From Thalassia testudinum (lineage: Eukaryota; Streptophyta; Magnoliopsida; Alismatales; Hydrocharitaceae): a stretch of 64,000 nt of DNA. Made by a program: the position numbers and the translations under genes. Location: assembly GCA_037157565.1 (NCBI GenBank), contig JAZHRO010000003.1:39879001-39943000 (forward strand), read 5' to 3'. Numbering within the stretch: position 1 is the first letter of the stretch; each line of letters begins with the position of its first letter. Shown one piece after another: positions 9,572 through 20,774 of this stretch. The notes beneath the pieces are model-generated. The model made no database searches. It was given only the letters and a program-made list of their open reading frames with translations, and was not told the DNA's origin.

Positions 9572-10938
9572 TGTGCGCCTTCCAGTAAGTTTTTATTCCA
9601 TTCCTTTCAATTTTTCTCTTCTCTCTTCCTGGGTATCTCTGTTTTTGGTGTGTAGGTGAACCTGGTGCAAGGAGAAGGCAGGCAGATGAAGTCAAAGACG
9701 TGAGCAGATCCAAGGCGGGAACGAGAGCGTGAAGGCGCCAACATCGCATTGGAGCTTCGCATACGTTGCCGAACAAGTAGGTCTTCTTTTCTTAGCAACT
9801 AGGGTTAACTTGTCACCTTAATAAAAAAAAAACTAAAAACTAAAAAAAAACTAGAAAAACTTCTTGGGATCTCTTGGGGCAAGTGGATTAAAATTCACTT
9901 GTCTGAATGATTGTCTTCACTCCCACCACCTCGGGATTTCCTGCCCTACTTCGCATCGCGAAAATTTGAGAATCTTTATTCTTGAGTTTTTCGCCGTGTG
10001 AAGTATTCTTTGAGGCAAAGACAAAAAGATTGATTGCACCCCTCTTTTGCCTCACTTATCTACAATTCGGGATCACATTTTTGGTGGGGAGACTTGGAAT
10101 TGAGTTAATTCTAACCCCACCACGACTTTTCAACTTTACTAAGATTCAATCCCGAATACCTCAACCCCCAACAATTTGATTTTCTTCTGGTTGAGCCTTG
10201 TGTGTGGAAATCTTTCTGGTGATTGGGAGCACTTAAATTGAAGTGCTTTGGCTCCCTTTCACACTAATCTAAAACTGATCGTGCATCCAGACATAGAAAT
10301 CTCCATTTAGGGTAGCCCACTGCATTTTAGCATGCATTATCTAATTGATATTGAATAAGGGTTTGTTGGGCTTAGAAAGAAAACTTGTACTCACAAAAAA
10401 CCCGGAGATTCGTTGAACTGGTAATTCAGCAAAATCCTAAAATTCATACTACTTAAAGCTGAACTCTAAAAACCATTCACCAATAAAAACTTCAATTCGG
10501 GCAGATTTCCCCGTTGCATGCTTGTTTTACACACTCTGAAAATCAATCACTTGGGCATTACCCGTAAACAATGCCCTTCACATTCCAAAAGTACTTGACC
10601 CAAAGCCTCTAACTAAAACTGGTAGTAACTTAACCCTTCTTAAGGATTAAAGGTCTAACTACCTGTGTGTAGCGGCTACGTGCTGGTGAGAGTTCCCGCG
10701 TGCTATCAGGTGTCTAAGACTGAGGCAAACAGCCTTTCAATCTGGCCCGGTGGTTCCACGGTGCTCGCATTCGGTTCCGTAGTCTGTGATAACAGGTAAC
10801 TTAGATCTTTAGGTCTAAGGGCACACTACAAAGGTTAGGAATCTCATTGAGTTGATTTGTAATCAAGTGTACCTTTGCGGCGTCATTTCTCTCATCTCTT
10901 TTCCCTTCTTATCCCCCCAATTCTTCCTGCGGTAGTGC
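9572..10938 (+). other. E2 untranslated leader
   Basis: About 1.37 kb between the primer site and the gag ATG, similar throughout to E3 35116-36483. I see no conserved open frame. A GC-richer island at 10660-10800 (ctacgtgctggtgag ... ggtggttccacggtgctc) is well kept in E3 (36200-36340) and could be a structured packaging or dimer signal; that is inference. Confidence 0.6.
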
Positions 10939-13329
10939 ATGTTTGGGAGGAGGTCAAAAAACACTGAACTGTTTGAATTGACTGCTAAATCTAGAAAACA
11001 AGCCGAATCATCCTCCTCCTCCTCCACAAACATGGCAAACACCCCCACCTCACCACTTCATCACAATTCTAATTCTTCCAACACCAGGCTTATCCCGAGA
11101 AACCTTGTAAGTCCTTCCATACCAAGTGTAGTGCCAAGAGACTTGGTAAGTCATGTGGATCTGACTTCTGCGAGCCAGTAGTTCGACACGAAGGACCAAG
11201 ACTCCGTGTGCTCGGACGCATACTTATATGCAGACGTGTCTTCTGGCATAGAAGATGCTTGCACCTTGGGGAACAACCTGTTCTCTGCCACGTATAACCC
11301 AGGGTGGAGAAATCATCCAAATTTCGCATGGTCCAAAAACCCACAGTGCCAAAACCCCGTGACTGGACCAATGCGACCGTCCGCACCCATCATCCCAAGG
11401 GCCCAGTCTAATCCTATGGCGAATCTGCCATCAGGCCCTTGCATACCGCAAACAAAACACGCATCAAGTCCTCTTGATAAATTGATGCGAATGATGACGG
11501 AAATGTCAAAGCTCCATAAAGAGTACATGACCTCTCTTCAGCACCATTTGGCGCAACGGAATGCTGAGATCAGTCAACTACGCATGGCGACTGGATCTCA
11601 GGGCACTCTTCCCGCCCAACCTGTTCCAAACCCGTGAAACTTCGTACCCCGTGGTTCGCAACCACAGGTACAACCTTCTCATGGACAAGTTCATCATATT
11701 CTGCAAGCTCTGAAAATTCCACCGGGATTTTAGGCTAATCTTGCTGCAGCACCGCACTCCTATGTCCCCATTGCAAACCCTCCTCCACTGTATGATCCCA
11801 CTGGACCCACATCGTCCAATGCTATCACTACGAGGAGCGGTAAGCAGACTGTCAATCCGCCTCGACCTGATCCTGGCCCGTCTTCTTCTTCATCGCCCTC
11901 TCATTCAGGATGCGCACCTCATTTGCGAGAGGACGATACACCAAAATTGTTGCCAGAATCAGTCCCACTCCCTGAGGCTCTATTAAGGGAGCCAAAAGGC
12001 AAAAAGAAAGATACGCAGGCCTTTGATAACCTACGTAATTTGTTCAGGGATGTCGAAATGAAAGTAGCCCTGCTCGAGGCTATCAACCACATGCCAACTG
12101 TCACCCAATTTTTCAAAGACTACACAACACTCAGGCGACAGTCAAAGAAAACTAAAAATCTGGTGGTTCTCTCGCCTCATGTGAGTTGTGCTATACTGAC
12201 AAACCTACCACCAAAGCAGAAAAATCCGGGCACACCGCTTATTTCCTGTAGCATGCAAGGCTGCAGTTTTAACCGTGCCCTGCTTGATTTAGGATCTTCC
12301 ATCAATCTTATACTGACCATCATGCTCGAAAAATTTTCTTTGGGAAATTTGAAACCCACCCCTGTCATGTTACATTTGGTAGATTGTTCTGTCAAAATCC
12401 CGAAGGGTGTGGTGGAAGATGTGGTGGTTAGGGTCAACAGTCTCTGTTTTCCAATTGACTTTCTTATTTTAGATATAGAAGTTCCTAGTTCACTTTCTGA
12501 TTATCCGATCATCCTCGGTTGACCTTTCTTGGCCACAACCCGTGGCCTTATCGACTGCGAGTCAGGCTATATTGAGATTGCCGTTGGATCTTAAAAGCTC
12601 AAGCTTAAGGCAGCCAAGAACTTTGATTGCAATTGTATCGAGGATGACACGTCTGACAGTACCGTCAATGCGTGTATCGAACTAATTAGGACCTATTCAG
12701 ACTGCTGCAGATTACCTGTAAACACTGAAGACTTCCTGATCAACACATATTGTGTTGTTCCCCCATCCCTCCCTATTCCCGTACCTTCTCCTGACCAGAC
12801 TTCTGACGAGGTTTTCTCTGCTTCCCATAACTCGTGGTCTGAGTCATATCCGGGCTGCTCACCGCCGGTCCACACTCTGGAAGACCGGATTACCCTTTCT
12901 TTCCTGCCAAATCAGGCGGATTTGCAAATCCACACTGGGACCTTGTGCCCATATACTTCTTACTGGGGCTATTCATTTTTGGATCCATCTATCCAAGAAG
13001 CCCCACTTCTTGGCGAATCTGAAGGCCAATTTCTATGTCCTGACTTGTTTTTTGTTCCTCCTGGGACACTCTCGTCCCAGAAAATGCCAGACCTTTCACC
13101 ATCCACCATCACTTTTCATGCCGCTATCAAGATCTCTTCACTTTTCACTTCAGCACCCACCGTCCACCTACCCGACCACCCTGCTGTATACCCTACACCT
13201 CAACTCTCATTACCAGATCTTTCATCCTTTCTCTACCTTTCCTTGCATGCATATGAGGACATAACATTGTTTGGCATGGGGGGGTGGATATGCATCCATA
13301 GGATTTGGGTATTTTATGGTATCATATAG
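10939..13329 (+). pseudogene. gag-pro: E2 gag-protease plus unique C-terminal tail (no pol)
   Basis: A single reading frame from ATG 10939 (MFGRRSKNTELFEL, same start as E3) to TAG at 13327-13329, with about five internal stops (for example 11179, 11635, 12520). The gag capsid domain that E3 retains is deleted: E2 jumps from the first 33 residues to SPLHHNSNSSNTRLIPR. The gag/protease junction AITTRSGK is at about 11825-11848. Protease has ALLDLGSS (12280-12303) with catalytic Asp kept, VVEDVVVRVNSLCFPIDFLILD and a damaged IILG motif. Where RT should follow there are about 230 residues rich in Pro, Ser and Thr (LHTEDR-like start, HTGTLCPYTSYWGYSFLDPS, ending in the conserved box). The tail has no family I recognise but is shared with E3. 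Confidence 0.75.
13251..13290 (+). other. E2 post-coding conserved box
   Basis: ATATGAGGACATAACATTG followed by TTTGGCATGGGGGGGTGG. It overlaps the end of the frame. Counterparts follow the coding region of E1, E3, E4, E6 and E7. Confidence 0.6.
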
Positions 13330-14387
13330 TTCCTACCTATTTATAAATATGCAAGAAAAAGAAAAAGAAAAAAAATATATAACATATATATAATAAAAAA
13401 AAAATGGTGTTTAGTAATGATCTGAAGGCTGAAACAAAAATACAATAAGTGTTTATGGATATTCAACCTCTGTTTTGAAGACTTTCCAGGCCATAGAAGC
13501 CTGATTCGCTCAGGCTCAACTTAATTCACTTGAGCATTGACAAAATAGATTGGAATCTCTCTTAACTAAGGACGTATTCTTGTACCTGAGACACTAGTAC
13601 AGGATCTATTGGTTTAATTTTACTTGAGAGCTTAAGTAAACTTGGTTCACACTACACATATCAGGAAATACCAGGTGAACATAAGATCCAACCCTAGTGT
13701 TCATTAGGGAAGGTGGAGTCCTTACCTGTGCGTGCAGGTAGATCTTTTATCCCAGGTTTTAGTCTTGTGTTTAGGAGAAACTCTTTCTACCGAAAAGAAA
13801 CTCTCCCACCGAAAAGAAAAGTGTGCTCCTCCAAATAAAGTTGTAAGAGATATACTGACACATGTTTAAGAAAAAGAAAAATTGCAAATAAGTCAGTATA
13901 TCTCACAAATGCCTATAAAATCTTCACCCTACAAGAAGTTCTTCAGGGCAAGTTTCAAATACCTTGTTTTCCTTTGAGCCAAAAAAATTAGAAAATGGGA
14001 GTTGAGTTTTTCGTCATCTTCCTAAGGGTCAATCCGAAAACACAAGCTGAAACTGGGACCAACCTGTACTTAAAGATTTGTGAAACCCTGGGCTTGAGTC
14101 TTAATGTTCATCTGGTCAGTCCTGATGCTTCACTAAGCATAAGCCATAATCTCTTGAGCTCTCGAGTACGGCAAAAACCTCCTAGGTCCTAGAAATCGTA
14201 CTTAAGGTTTAAATATCAAGAGCCCTGGTTAGTCGAGAGATGATCTTTGTCATGCTAGATTTAAAGTACTGGTGGTTATCTCTACAATTGGTTCTCACAA
14301 TACCCAACAATAAACACACCTATTTTACCTCGAAAGAAAATCTTCAGCTTAAGATCATTTCTAAATACTACAAAAAATGTTTAACTA
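13330..14387 (+). other. E2 3' non-coding region with a conserved hairpin
   Basis: No gene supported. The region matches E3 39850-40843. GAGATATACTGAC (13847-13859) and GTCAGTATATCTC (13892-13904) are perfect 13-base complements; outside them TTGT (13841-13844) pairs with ACAA (13905-13908) across a two-base bulge. Variants of the CCACCAAA motif seen in E1 and E6 occur near 13808 (cccaccgaaaag). Confidence 0.6.
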
Positions 14388-14416
14388 GGGACTAGCAAAA
14401 GATAGGCATGGGGGTA
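14388..14416 (+). promoter_or_regulatory. E2 polypurine tract
   Basis: GGGACTAGCAAAAGATAGG followed by CATGGGGGTA, ending one base before the 3' LTR TG. The 29-base length and spacing are the same in E3, E4, E6 and E8. Confidence 0.8.
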
Positions 14417-14793
14417 TGATTGCACCGCAAAAATACACCTGCAATAGTGCCTTCTTGTGCTATTTCCTAGCATTACCTATGCATATTAGGGTTCCATAAT
14501 CGCATTTGTAAAAATACATGCATGCATGCATTTAATTAAGAGATGAGAATAAATAAGTGGCCTTGCATTTTACATTTTTCCTCAAGTGCATCTTTGCAAT
14601 ATATCCATCTCCATTTTTCATTTCTTTCTGATTTTGACTTCCTCCCTACAGCTGCATCTTCTTCTTCTCGGCATGCCATGCTTCCCTGCAGCAGCCCTCT
14701 CCCTACCAGCCCTTCCCTACGGCTACCACTCCCTACCGTGGCGATGCATGAGCCATGCACAGCCAGGGCATGGCTGTGCACGGCATTCTTCTT

Positions 14794-14802
14794 CTATAAA
14801 AA
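14794..14802 (+). promoter_or_regulatory. E2 3' LTR TATA box
   Basis: CTATAAAAA in the same context as in the 5' LTR; could drive outward transcription into downstream DNA. Confidence 0.5.
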
Positions 14803-15784
14803 TCCTTGGCTCCTTCTCGCAAAAACTAGCCTGGTCCCAGCCGAAAAAAACCACACCAGTACTTCTTCTCCAGGCCATCGTCATCTCCTCCCTCTCCCTC
14901 CATACGCCGGCCCTCCTCGGAGACACCCAGCGGGCAGGAGCCCACAATGTGGTGCACACCACCACAGTGGGCGTGGTGGCTCTTTTCTATTTTTTCTCCC
15001 GCTCCAACACCTTCAGCCATGACCGCAAGCTTCAAGATTTGAAGCTCGAAGCTCGGCGGCAGCAGCAGCAACAGCCCCAGCCCCTTCCGCGCACACCTGC
15101 AGACTTCTATGCTTCCCGTGCTATCCACCCTATCGTGCTCTCTTCCGCCCACAACTGGCCTCTGCGCACCTCTGCAGTGGCTGTCCAAGCACCACAGCAG
15201 CACCCACAAACCTCTACGCACCTTGTCGTGCCCCTTCGCTTGCGATCCAACCCCCCTCCGCACGCTCTGTTGCGAGGTCACACCGGCAAGCCTGCAGCCG
15301 GAGCGACTCCTCCGCGCATGCCGCGCCGTCCGCACTCACACCACCTACAGCACTCGGTTGCGCGATGCGGACGACCACTGTAGCCACTGTTCACGCGAGT
15401 CTGCACGACACTATGGCTACAGTGGGGTGACCGGAAAGCTTCTAACTTTACCGGTCACCCGGCACGCCACAGCTGGCCACAGCCCACGCGCGCATCTTCA
15501 CTCGCGTCGCCCGCACTCGCTCGTACCCGTCTGCCTCGCCTGCTCTCGCCCACGCACGCCTGCCTTCGCCCGCTCCCTTCGCCCGCGGCTGCGAGCGCCC
15601 ACGGCAGCCTTCACGTAGCACGATGCGCTGCGTCTCCTCTCCATGCTCTTCGCCCTCCAGCACGCGCTCCTCTGCATGCATACGCGCCTGTGCGCGAGTT
15701 TGAACCACCAGACGATGCCTTTCTCATGCAGACAGCTTAAAACAACCTTTCTCGCCTCCAGCAGAGCGACTGCTCTCTCTCCTG

Positions 15785-16142
15785 CTCACTCTCTCTCTCT
15801 CACTCTCTCACACAACACTCTCTCACTCTCCCTTTACATCGACACTCACACACATCTACACTAACACTTCCACACACACTTCCACACACACCTATACTCT
15901 ATTAGATAGATATATATATATATAGGTATACTTATATATATTGATATATATATATACATATATTTACATACATATATATATATATATTTATTTTTATACA
16001 TATAGTAGTACCTATGTACTTATGTATTAGTATACATATATATACATATATATACATATATCTATGTACTTATATATACATATCTACATATACTTATATA
16101 CATATATATATATTTATACATATATCTATACATATATTAGTA
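15785..16142. repeat. CT/CA/TA-rich microsatellite tract in E2 3' LTR
   Basis: CT run from about 15785, CA-rich section, then TA/CATA repeats 15908-16142. The LTR breakpoint is at the end of this tract. Confidence 0.8.
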
Positions 16143-16147
16143 CTTCC

Positions 16148-16740
16148 AGCTGCCACGTCACTGTCATTACGTAGCCCTCGTCGAGCCGGACCTCCCCACC
16201 GACTCTTGCAACTAACCGTGTACGGCTGCACACGCGATGAGGAGAGAGGAGAAATCCTCTATTTTTGTCTCCATTAATAATTACATTCAATGCCATTACC
16301 AATTTTATATTAATATTTTACTCAGGCCACAATGCGTTGATGCACTCAAATTTTCTTGAAATTATTTTACTTGTGTTATGTGCATGATTCTACCTTAAAT
16401 TTCAAATCAGAATTGCATGAAAGTTGAATTTACATGATAAGCCATTGCACATGCATCATACACATATTTTTGGAGCTTAATTCCTGATGTGAAAATTGCA
16501 TAAATACCCCTGAACCTTTAAGGAAATTGCAAGCTTCATTTAAAATAGCATATTCCTAGCATTAAAGTTGCAGAAGAATTTGCGAACTGTGTATTCCTTG
16601 ACATCTGAATTTATTGGTCCATTCCTCCCTGTGGATACGACATCCTTTATTGTGGTTTAAATTTGTATCTACGTTAATTTCTGATTGGGAGATTTCCACC
16701 ACATTAATTACAACGACATATTCTTCTATTGCTATCATAA
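16148..16740 (+). mobile_element. Probable second part of E1 3' LTR
   Basis: Sequence changes abruptly at 16148 from TA repeat to 'ccagctgccacgtcactg'. It is AT-rich further on and includes 'cattcctccctgtggatacgac' at about 16620, a phrase typical of the U5 end of Tat/Athila LTRs. The position on the far side of E2 makes it the likely rest of the E1 LTR. The end near 16736 (tgctatca) is a guess; no 5' LTR is available for comparison. Confidence 0.45.
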
Positions 16741-16782
16741 GTAAGTGAAAATCTCTTCGTCAACCTACCCCCCTCCATTCTT

Positions 16783-17459
16783 CACCATCTCTTCCTTTCT
16801 TCCTCTCACCTCCTTCAAGGCTCTAAAGAGAGCTTGTTCCAACACTGGGATGCTCCTCTAGAGTAGAATCAAATATTTTTCCCTCCCATCATCCCTATTC
16901 ATGGAGCATCCTACGACCGTCTTCTCACCTACTTCAGGAAGTAGATCTTATCCATGACACTGTCCTACCTCACCCCTCCGTCCTCCAGTTTTGTCCTCAT
17001 TCATCCCACTCCTCACGACCTTCCTTCAGGTGACGTCAAAGCGAGTCATCCTCTAAGCAACTATCGAGGTGGATTTCTCTCACCTATCTCTATCTTTATT
17101 GCTTTCGTAGTATCGTTTTCCTTCTTTCCAAGTTGTAATAAACATGTGATTATAAAAATACATGATTGTTTCTCTCTCTATCTCCCTCTCTTAAATTTTG
17201 CAAGTAGATTAGTTAGAAAAGAATACATCGACCTAATCTCTTGCTTGCTAAAAGTACCAAAAAAATTAGAAAAGACAAAAAAGGAAAAAACAAATAAAAG
17301 CGAAATGTGAATTTTCAAACCCAAATGTTCACCTCCCCATGTTCGACCTGAGACTCACTTTTTGAGTTTCTGTTAAAATTATATTTGATAACGTGCCTTA
17401 CGAACTACGACTATGGGTTCTCGAAACCCTGATTTTACTTCACCAAAACTCGTTCATCA
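16783..17459 (+). repeat. E7 left LTR fragment (direct repeat R1)
   Basis: This stretch is a diverged direct copy of 19104-19766: both run from 'catctcttcctttctt' through 'gggatgctcctctagagtaga', 'tttctctctctatctc' and 'gacctgatctcttgctt'-like phrases to a shared terminal TCATCA. Its upstream part is missing compared with R2. The open frame at 16954-17310 is inside it and shows no family features. Confidence 0.55.
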
Positions 17460-18220
17460 ATGGCCTAGAACCATTTGTTGTGAACGGTCAAAGACTCAAA
17501 CCGTTCTTTGAACTCACAAATTCGAATTTGGCTACAATATCTTTTGATCTCCATTCTCCCTAAGCCACATTACGCTTAGCTGATGGCATTAAACTTAGCA
17601 CTTAATGGGAGGCAACTCATCATTTCGAAAATAAAAAAAACCCCGAAACCTTCATAAACAATCTCTGAGCCGAATTCAAATTGCACTCTAGAGTTCATCC
17701 ATTAGAAGAATCGACTCCACCTTTGATATGTGCATCAGACATTGAAATCATCCGCAATGGTCATCCCAACCCATCCGCCACCCACCAAACCTGTTATAAT
17801 GTACAATTCCACCTAATTTACAATGACATTGCAAATCTTATGCTGGGGGTATTAAAGTGCGAAACACTATGAAATTTGATTCATGCAGGGGTTCCATCAG
17901 AAGGAGAAAAAAGGTGAAGAAAAGGAGATGTCAATTTGTGAGATGAATTGAAAAGTTGAGGGGAAAAGAAAATGAAGAAAAATCGGAGCAAATAAAAGAG
18001 TAAAAGAGTGATAGTCCTTATATTTGAGTATGGAACTCGACTAAGTTCTAGGCTGAATTGAATGATGAATCAAGATCTCGAAGGCCAAAACATAGGAGAA
18101 TAAAGATGGATACCGGATCTAGACACATTTATTTAGGATAAACTGCATATTTATGCATGTTGCTAGGCTTAGATATGCATTCCAAATTATAAATATTGCA
18201 TAGCATGCAACATTCTGCAT
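17460..18220 (+). mobile_element. E7 internal remnant: 3' end of an Athila/Tat-like element
   Basis: No gene is left, but two landmarks of the post-integrase region are readable. 'aaacttagcacttaatgggaggcaactcatc' spans 17591-17621; its counterparts on the minus strand are at about 56010 in E6 and 29600 in E4. 'tgacattgcaaatct' followed by 'tgctgggggta' at 17824-17851 is the G-rich box. Everything from primer site to integrase is lost. No polypurine tract was found, so the start of the right LTR is unresolved. Confidence 0.5.
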
Positions 18221-19766
18221 CTAGAGTGGTTTGTGTTTATTTTGGGTTAATTCATGTCCTTTTGTAGTTAGGAGAGGAGATTTATTTTGGGGCCTTCGAT
18301 TGATGATCCGACCATATAGATCTGATCGGGACGACGATCGGTGTCCAACACTTCTGAAATCGTCTTGATCGGAATCCCGTAGTATCTTATGCAATCCGAG
18401 GAAGATCAATGGCCAAGGAACTAGGTGACGTAATTTGAGGCTTCAAATGACAAATTCGACCATACGGATGGATTCGGATCGACAATCGTAGCCCAATGGC
18501 ATGAAAATCGACCCAATTCGATGTCCATGGTGCCACCTACAAGCACGTAAAGATAGACGGTCCAGATGGCACTACGTGGCACCATCCACACCATCCAACC
18601 CATCCAACAGTAGCCAGTCCTCCTCAAAGGTGTCTCCCCTCGTGAGATCTAGGTTGTTGGATGCTCATCAAATGGCACCTGTGTAGCCATGTTGCCTCTC
18701 CACATTTGGTCTTCAAGAGCTCACAGCCGTTGGATCGTCATCCAATGGTAGCGAGCAATCATTCATTGGATGGTCTTCTTGGCAATCCGGAAGGGTGGTG
18801 TGGTGGTCTTGTAGCACATTTTCAAAGGAGGGGCGCAGGTTCGAATCTTGCAACCCCCCCCCCCCCCCAAATACTCAATTGAAGCAGGACTCAACATCGA
18901 ACAATGCATGCCAATGCGTGCACGTGCGATAAGGCAAGAGCAAGGCATGGGTGCGAGAGGAGCATGCACACATGCTAGTGTGGGTGTGCGCGGATCTTTA
19001 GCGACAATTGGGGGTGGATCTTCAGCGACGTCTTTAGATGTCACTAATTGCCCATAAGCCAATTGTCTTCTCTCCTCCACTATGAAAGGACCCCTACATG
19101 TCCCATTCTTCTTCATCTCTTCCTTTCTTTCCCTCACCACCTCCAAGGCTCTAGAGAGAGTTTGTCCCAAGCCAGGGATGCTCCTCTAGAGTAGAAAACC
19201 AAACATTTTCCTACCTGTCATGCCCATTCATGGAGCATCCTGTGGTCGTCCTCTCATCACTTTAGGAAGTAGATCCTCGCCATGACGCAGTCCTATCTCG
19301 GCTTCCATCCTCCGGCACCGTCCTTGTTCGTTCTGCTCCTCACAAAAGCGAGCCGACCTCCAAGCGACCATTGAGAGAGATTCTTCTCACCATTCTCTAT
19401 CTTTTCGCCTTCTCCTGTAGTTTTTCACTTTCTTATTTGTAGTTGTAGCAAACATTTGTTTCGAAAGCATATGTGATTGTTTCTCTCTCTATCTCTTATT
19501 TTTCAAGTAGATTAGCTAGATAATTTTGTTGTCGACCTGATCTCTTGCTTTTTAAAAAATAGCAAAAAAATCATAAAAGACAAAAGCAAAGAAAAACAAA
19601 TAAAATCGAAAGCATGGATTTCAAAACCAAACGTTTGCCTCCTCGTGTTTGACCTGGGACTCCCTTTCAAGTTTCAATTATAAAATTTATTTGATAGTGA
19701 GTTTTGTGACTACGACGACTAGTTTCTCAAAGCCCTAACTTTTCCCTTGCGAAAACCTACTCATCA
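18221..19766 (+). repeat. E7 right LTR, approximate start
   Basis: The last 660 bases are the direct-repeat partner (R2) of 16783-17459 and end with TCATCA at 19761-19766. The part before 19100 has no second copy in the window; it is assigned to the LTR because it lies between the internal remnant and R2. It carries 'gccgttggatcgtcatccaatgg' phrases common in plant LTRs and a tRNA-like segment described separately. Confidence 0.4.
18790..18868 (+). repeat. tRNA-like segment with B box and C15 run (possible SINE fragment)
   Basis: GGTTCGAATC at 18839-18848 is a perfect RNA polymerase III B box. It lies in a T-arm-like hairpin (GCAGG TTCGAAT CTTGC, five pairs with one G.T). About 40 bases upstream GTGGTGTGGTGGTC resembles a degenerate A box. 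A run of 15 Cs follows at 18854-18868. It could be the head of a tRNA-derived SINE; no tail, flanking repeat or second copy was found. Confidence 0.3.
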
Positions 19767-20774
19767 GTACTGATCTTAGGCCTCTTGGGCCAATTCTTGG
19801 GCTTAAACACTTATGTTTTTGTTAAGATTCGAATTAGACCTTAAGAGGTTGAGGAAAGTGAGTGACTGATGTATTAAGTCTAAGGCTCAAGTATTATTTG
19901 GCCATGTTCCTTGCTCTTTAGTTTTCGGACTTGGTAACCTAGGCACCCAAAAATCACACACTAGTTTGGTTCTGTGTGCTTAATGAAGAAATAATGTCGA
20001 AAGTGTTCTACTCTGGAAAATGTTTTCCCGGAGATATGGCTTAGGAGCAGCTTGAAGACACAAGTTAATTGGAGGAGTTCCCAACGTGGAGAGGTGGAAT
20101 GAAAAATACTTCCCTTGAAGATGCATAATAACATATCATCTCCTTAGTTCTTGTCTCCTAGGATATCTAAATATCCTACCGAGGGCATGTAAGCACCTTG
20201 TGCTGGTTCAGGTGCCATGGGCAGTAGTATCCCGAAATGTCGATTGTCAGGGCCTGGATTTAGCTATAGAATTCCATGGGGGCCACTACCCAAAGTGTCA
20301 AAAGCCAGGATTTAGGGGTTGCAATTGATGGTGCTATCCCAAAGCATCGTAAGCTAGGGAACCTTCAATGGTTAATGATAGGGACAAGGAATTCAATACA
20401 GATCTTATTTAGGACCAATTCGATGTTCGATTAGGGGAATATAAAATAAAAAAGAGAAAACTATTAGAATAAAAATCCCTCTCTATCTCTCCTTTCAAAA
20501 ATGCACTGGCAAGCTAAACTTGGACTTGCTACATTTAAGCACAAGTTCTTTAACCGTTGTGGTCAATGAACCTCTGGGCAGTTTTTATGAGCCTTAGAAA
20601 CCATCACTGTAGACCTAAAGCTATGGTTGGTCAGGTTTGGATCTTGGTTGGTACTTGAATACCTCTTGGCCTTTTGTTGGTATTTTGATTTGATTTCTAC
20701 AAATGCAGCATAGTAAGGCATCCTGATGGATATATCTAGCTTAGGGATTTGGATTGGTCCGTCGGATTTTTCTA
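19767..20774 (+). other. Unassigned repeat sequence, probably the 3' internal region of E8
   Basis: About 1 kb with no open frame of note. It ends at the E8 polypurine tract, so it is likely the post-pol region of E8 into which E7 was inserted. I see no other structure in it. Confidence 0.35.

Larger units (their letters stand above)
6806..16147 (+). mobile_element. E2: non-autonomous gag-protease LTR element inserted in E1 LTR
   Basis: The element has a 5' LTR (6806-9544), a primer site, a 1.4 kb leader, one long broken gag-protease frame with a unique C-terminal tail, a post-coding box, a polypurine tract and a 3' LTR from 14417. RT, RNase H and integrase are absent. E3 has the same structure and shares the LTRs, leader and tail, so this is a family. 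The 3' LTR stops at about 16147 in its TA-rich tract, and E1 LTR-like sequence follows, so the right end and its target-site copy are deleted. The five bases before the left end are CGCCC. Confidence 0.85.
14417..16147 (+). repeat. E2 3' LTR, truncated
   Basis: Begins TGATTGCACCGCAAAAATAC; the first 110 bases are identical to the 5' LTR and later parts differ in places. It includes a TATA box at 14794-14802 and inverted repeats B (15376-15386/15414-15424) and C (15425-15434/15451-15460), both perfect. It stops at 'catatattagtactt' in the TA tract (corresponding to about 8510 in the 5' LTR), so the last kilobase is missing. Confidence 0.85.
281..16740 (+). mobile_element. E1: Athila-type Ty3/Gypsy element, 5' end missing, interrupted by E2
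   Basis: A plus-strand element with, in order, the end of gag, protease, reverse transcriptase, RNase H, integrase, a G-rich downstream box, about 1.4 kb of non-coding sequence, a polypurine tract and a 3' LTR starting TGATGAGTCC. The LTR is interrupted at 6806 by E2 and appears to resume at about 16148. The order protease-RT-RNase H-integrase is that of Ty3/Gypsy, and the protein motifs are of the Athila/Tat branch. The 5' LTR, primer site and most of gag lie before the window. The right end (about 16736) is estimated from the LTR-like passage 'ctgtggatacgac' and is soft. Confidence 0.8.

Noticed and set aside
10660..10800. Possible tRNA gene in the leader ('ggtggttccacggtgctc', 'ttcggttccg')
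   Set aside because: No cloverleaf could be drawn; more likely leader structure shared with E3.
14586..15383. 265-codon plus-strand frame in E2 3' LTR
   Set aside because: The matching region of the 5' LTR is not open in the same way, and frames are open on both strands; a composition effect in C-rich LTR sequence.
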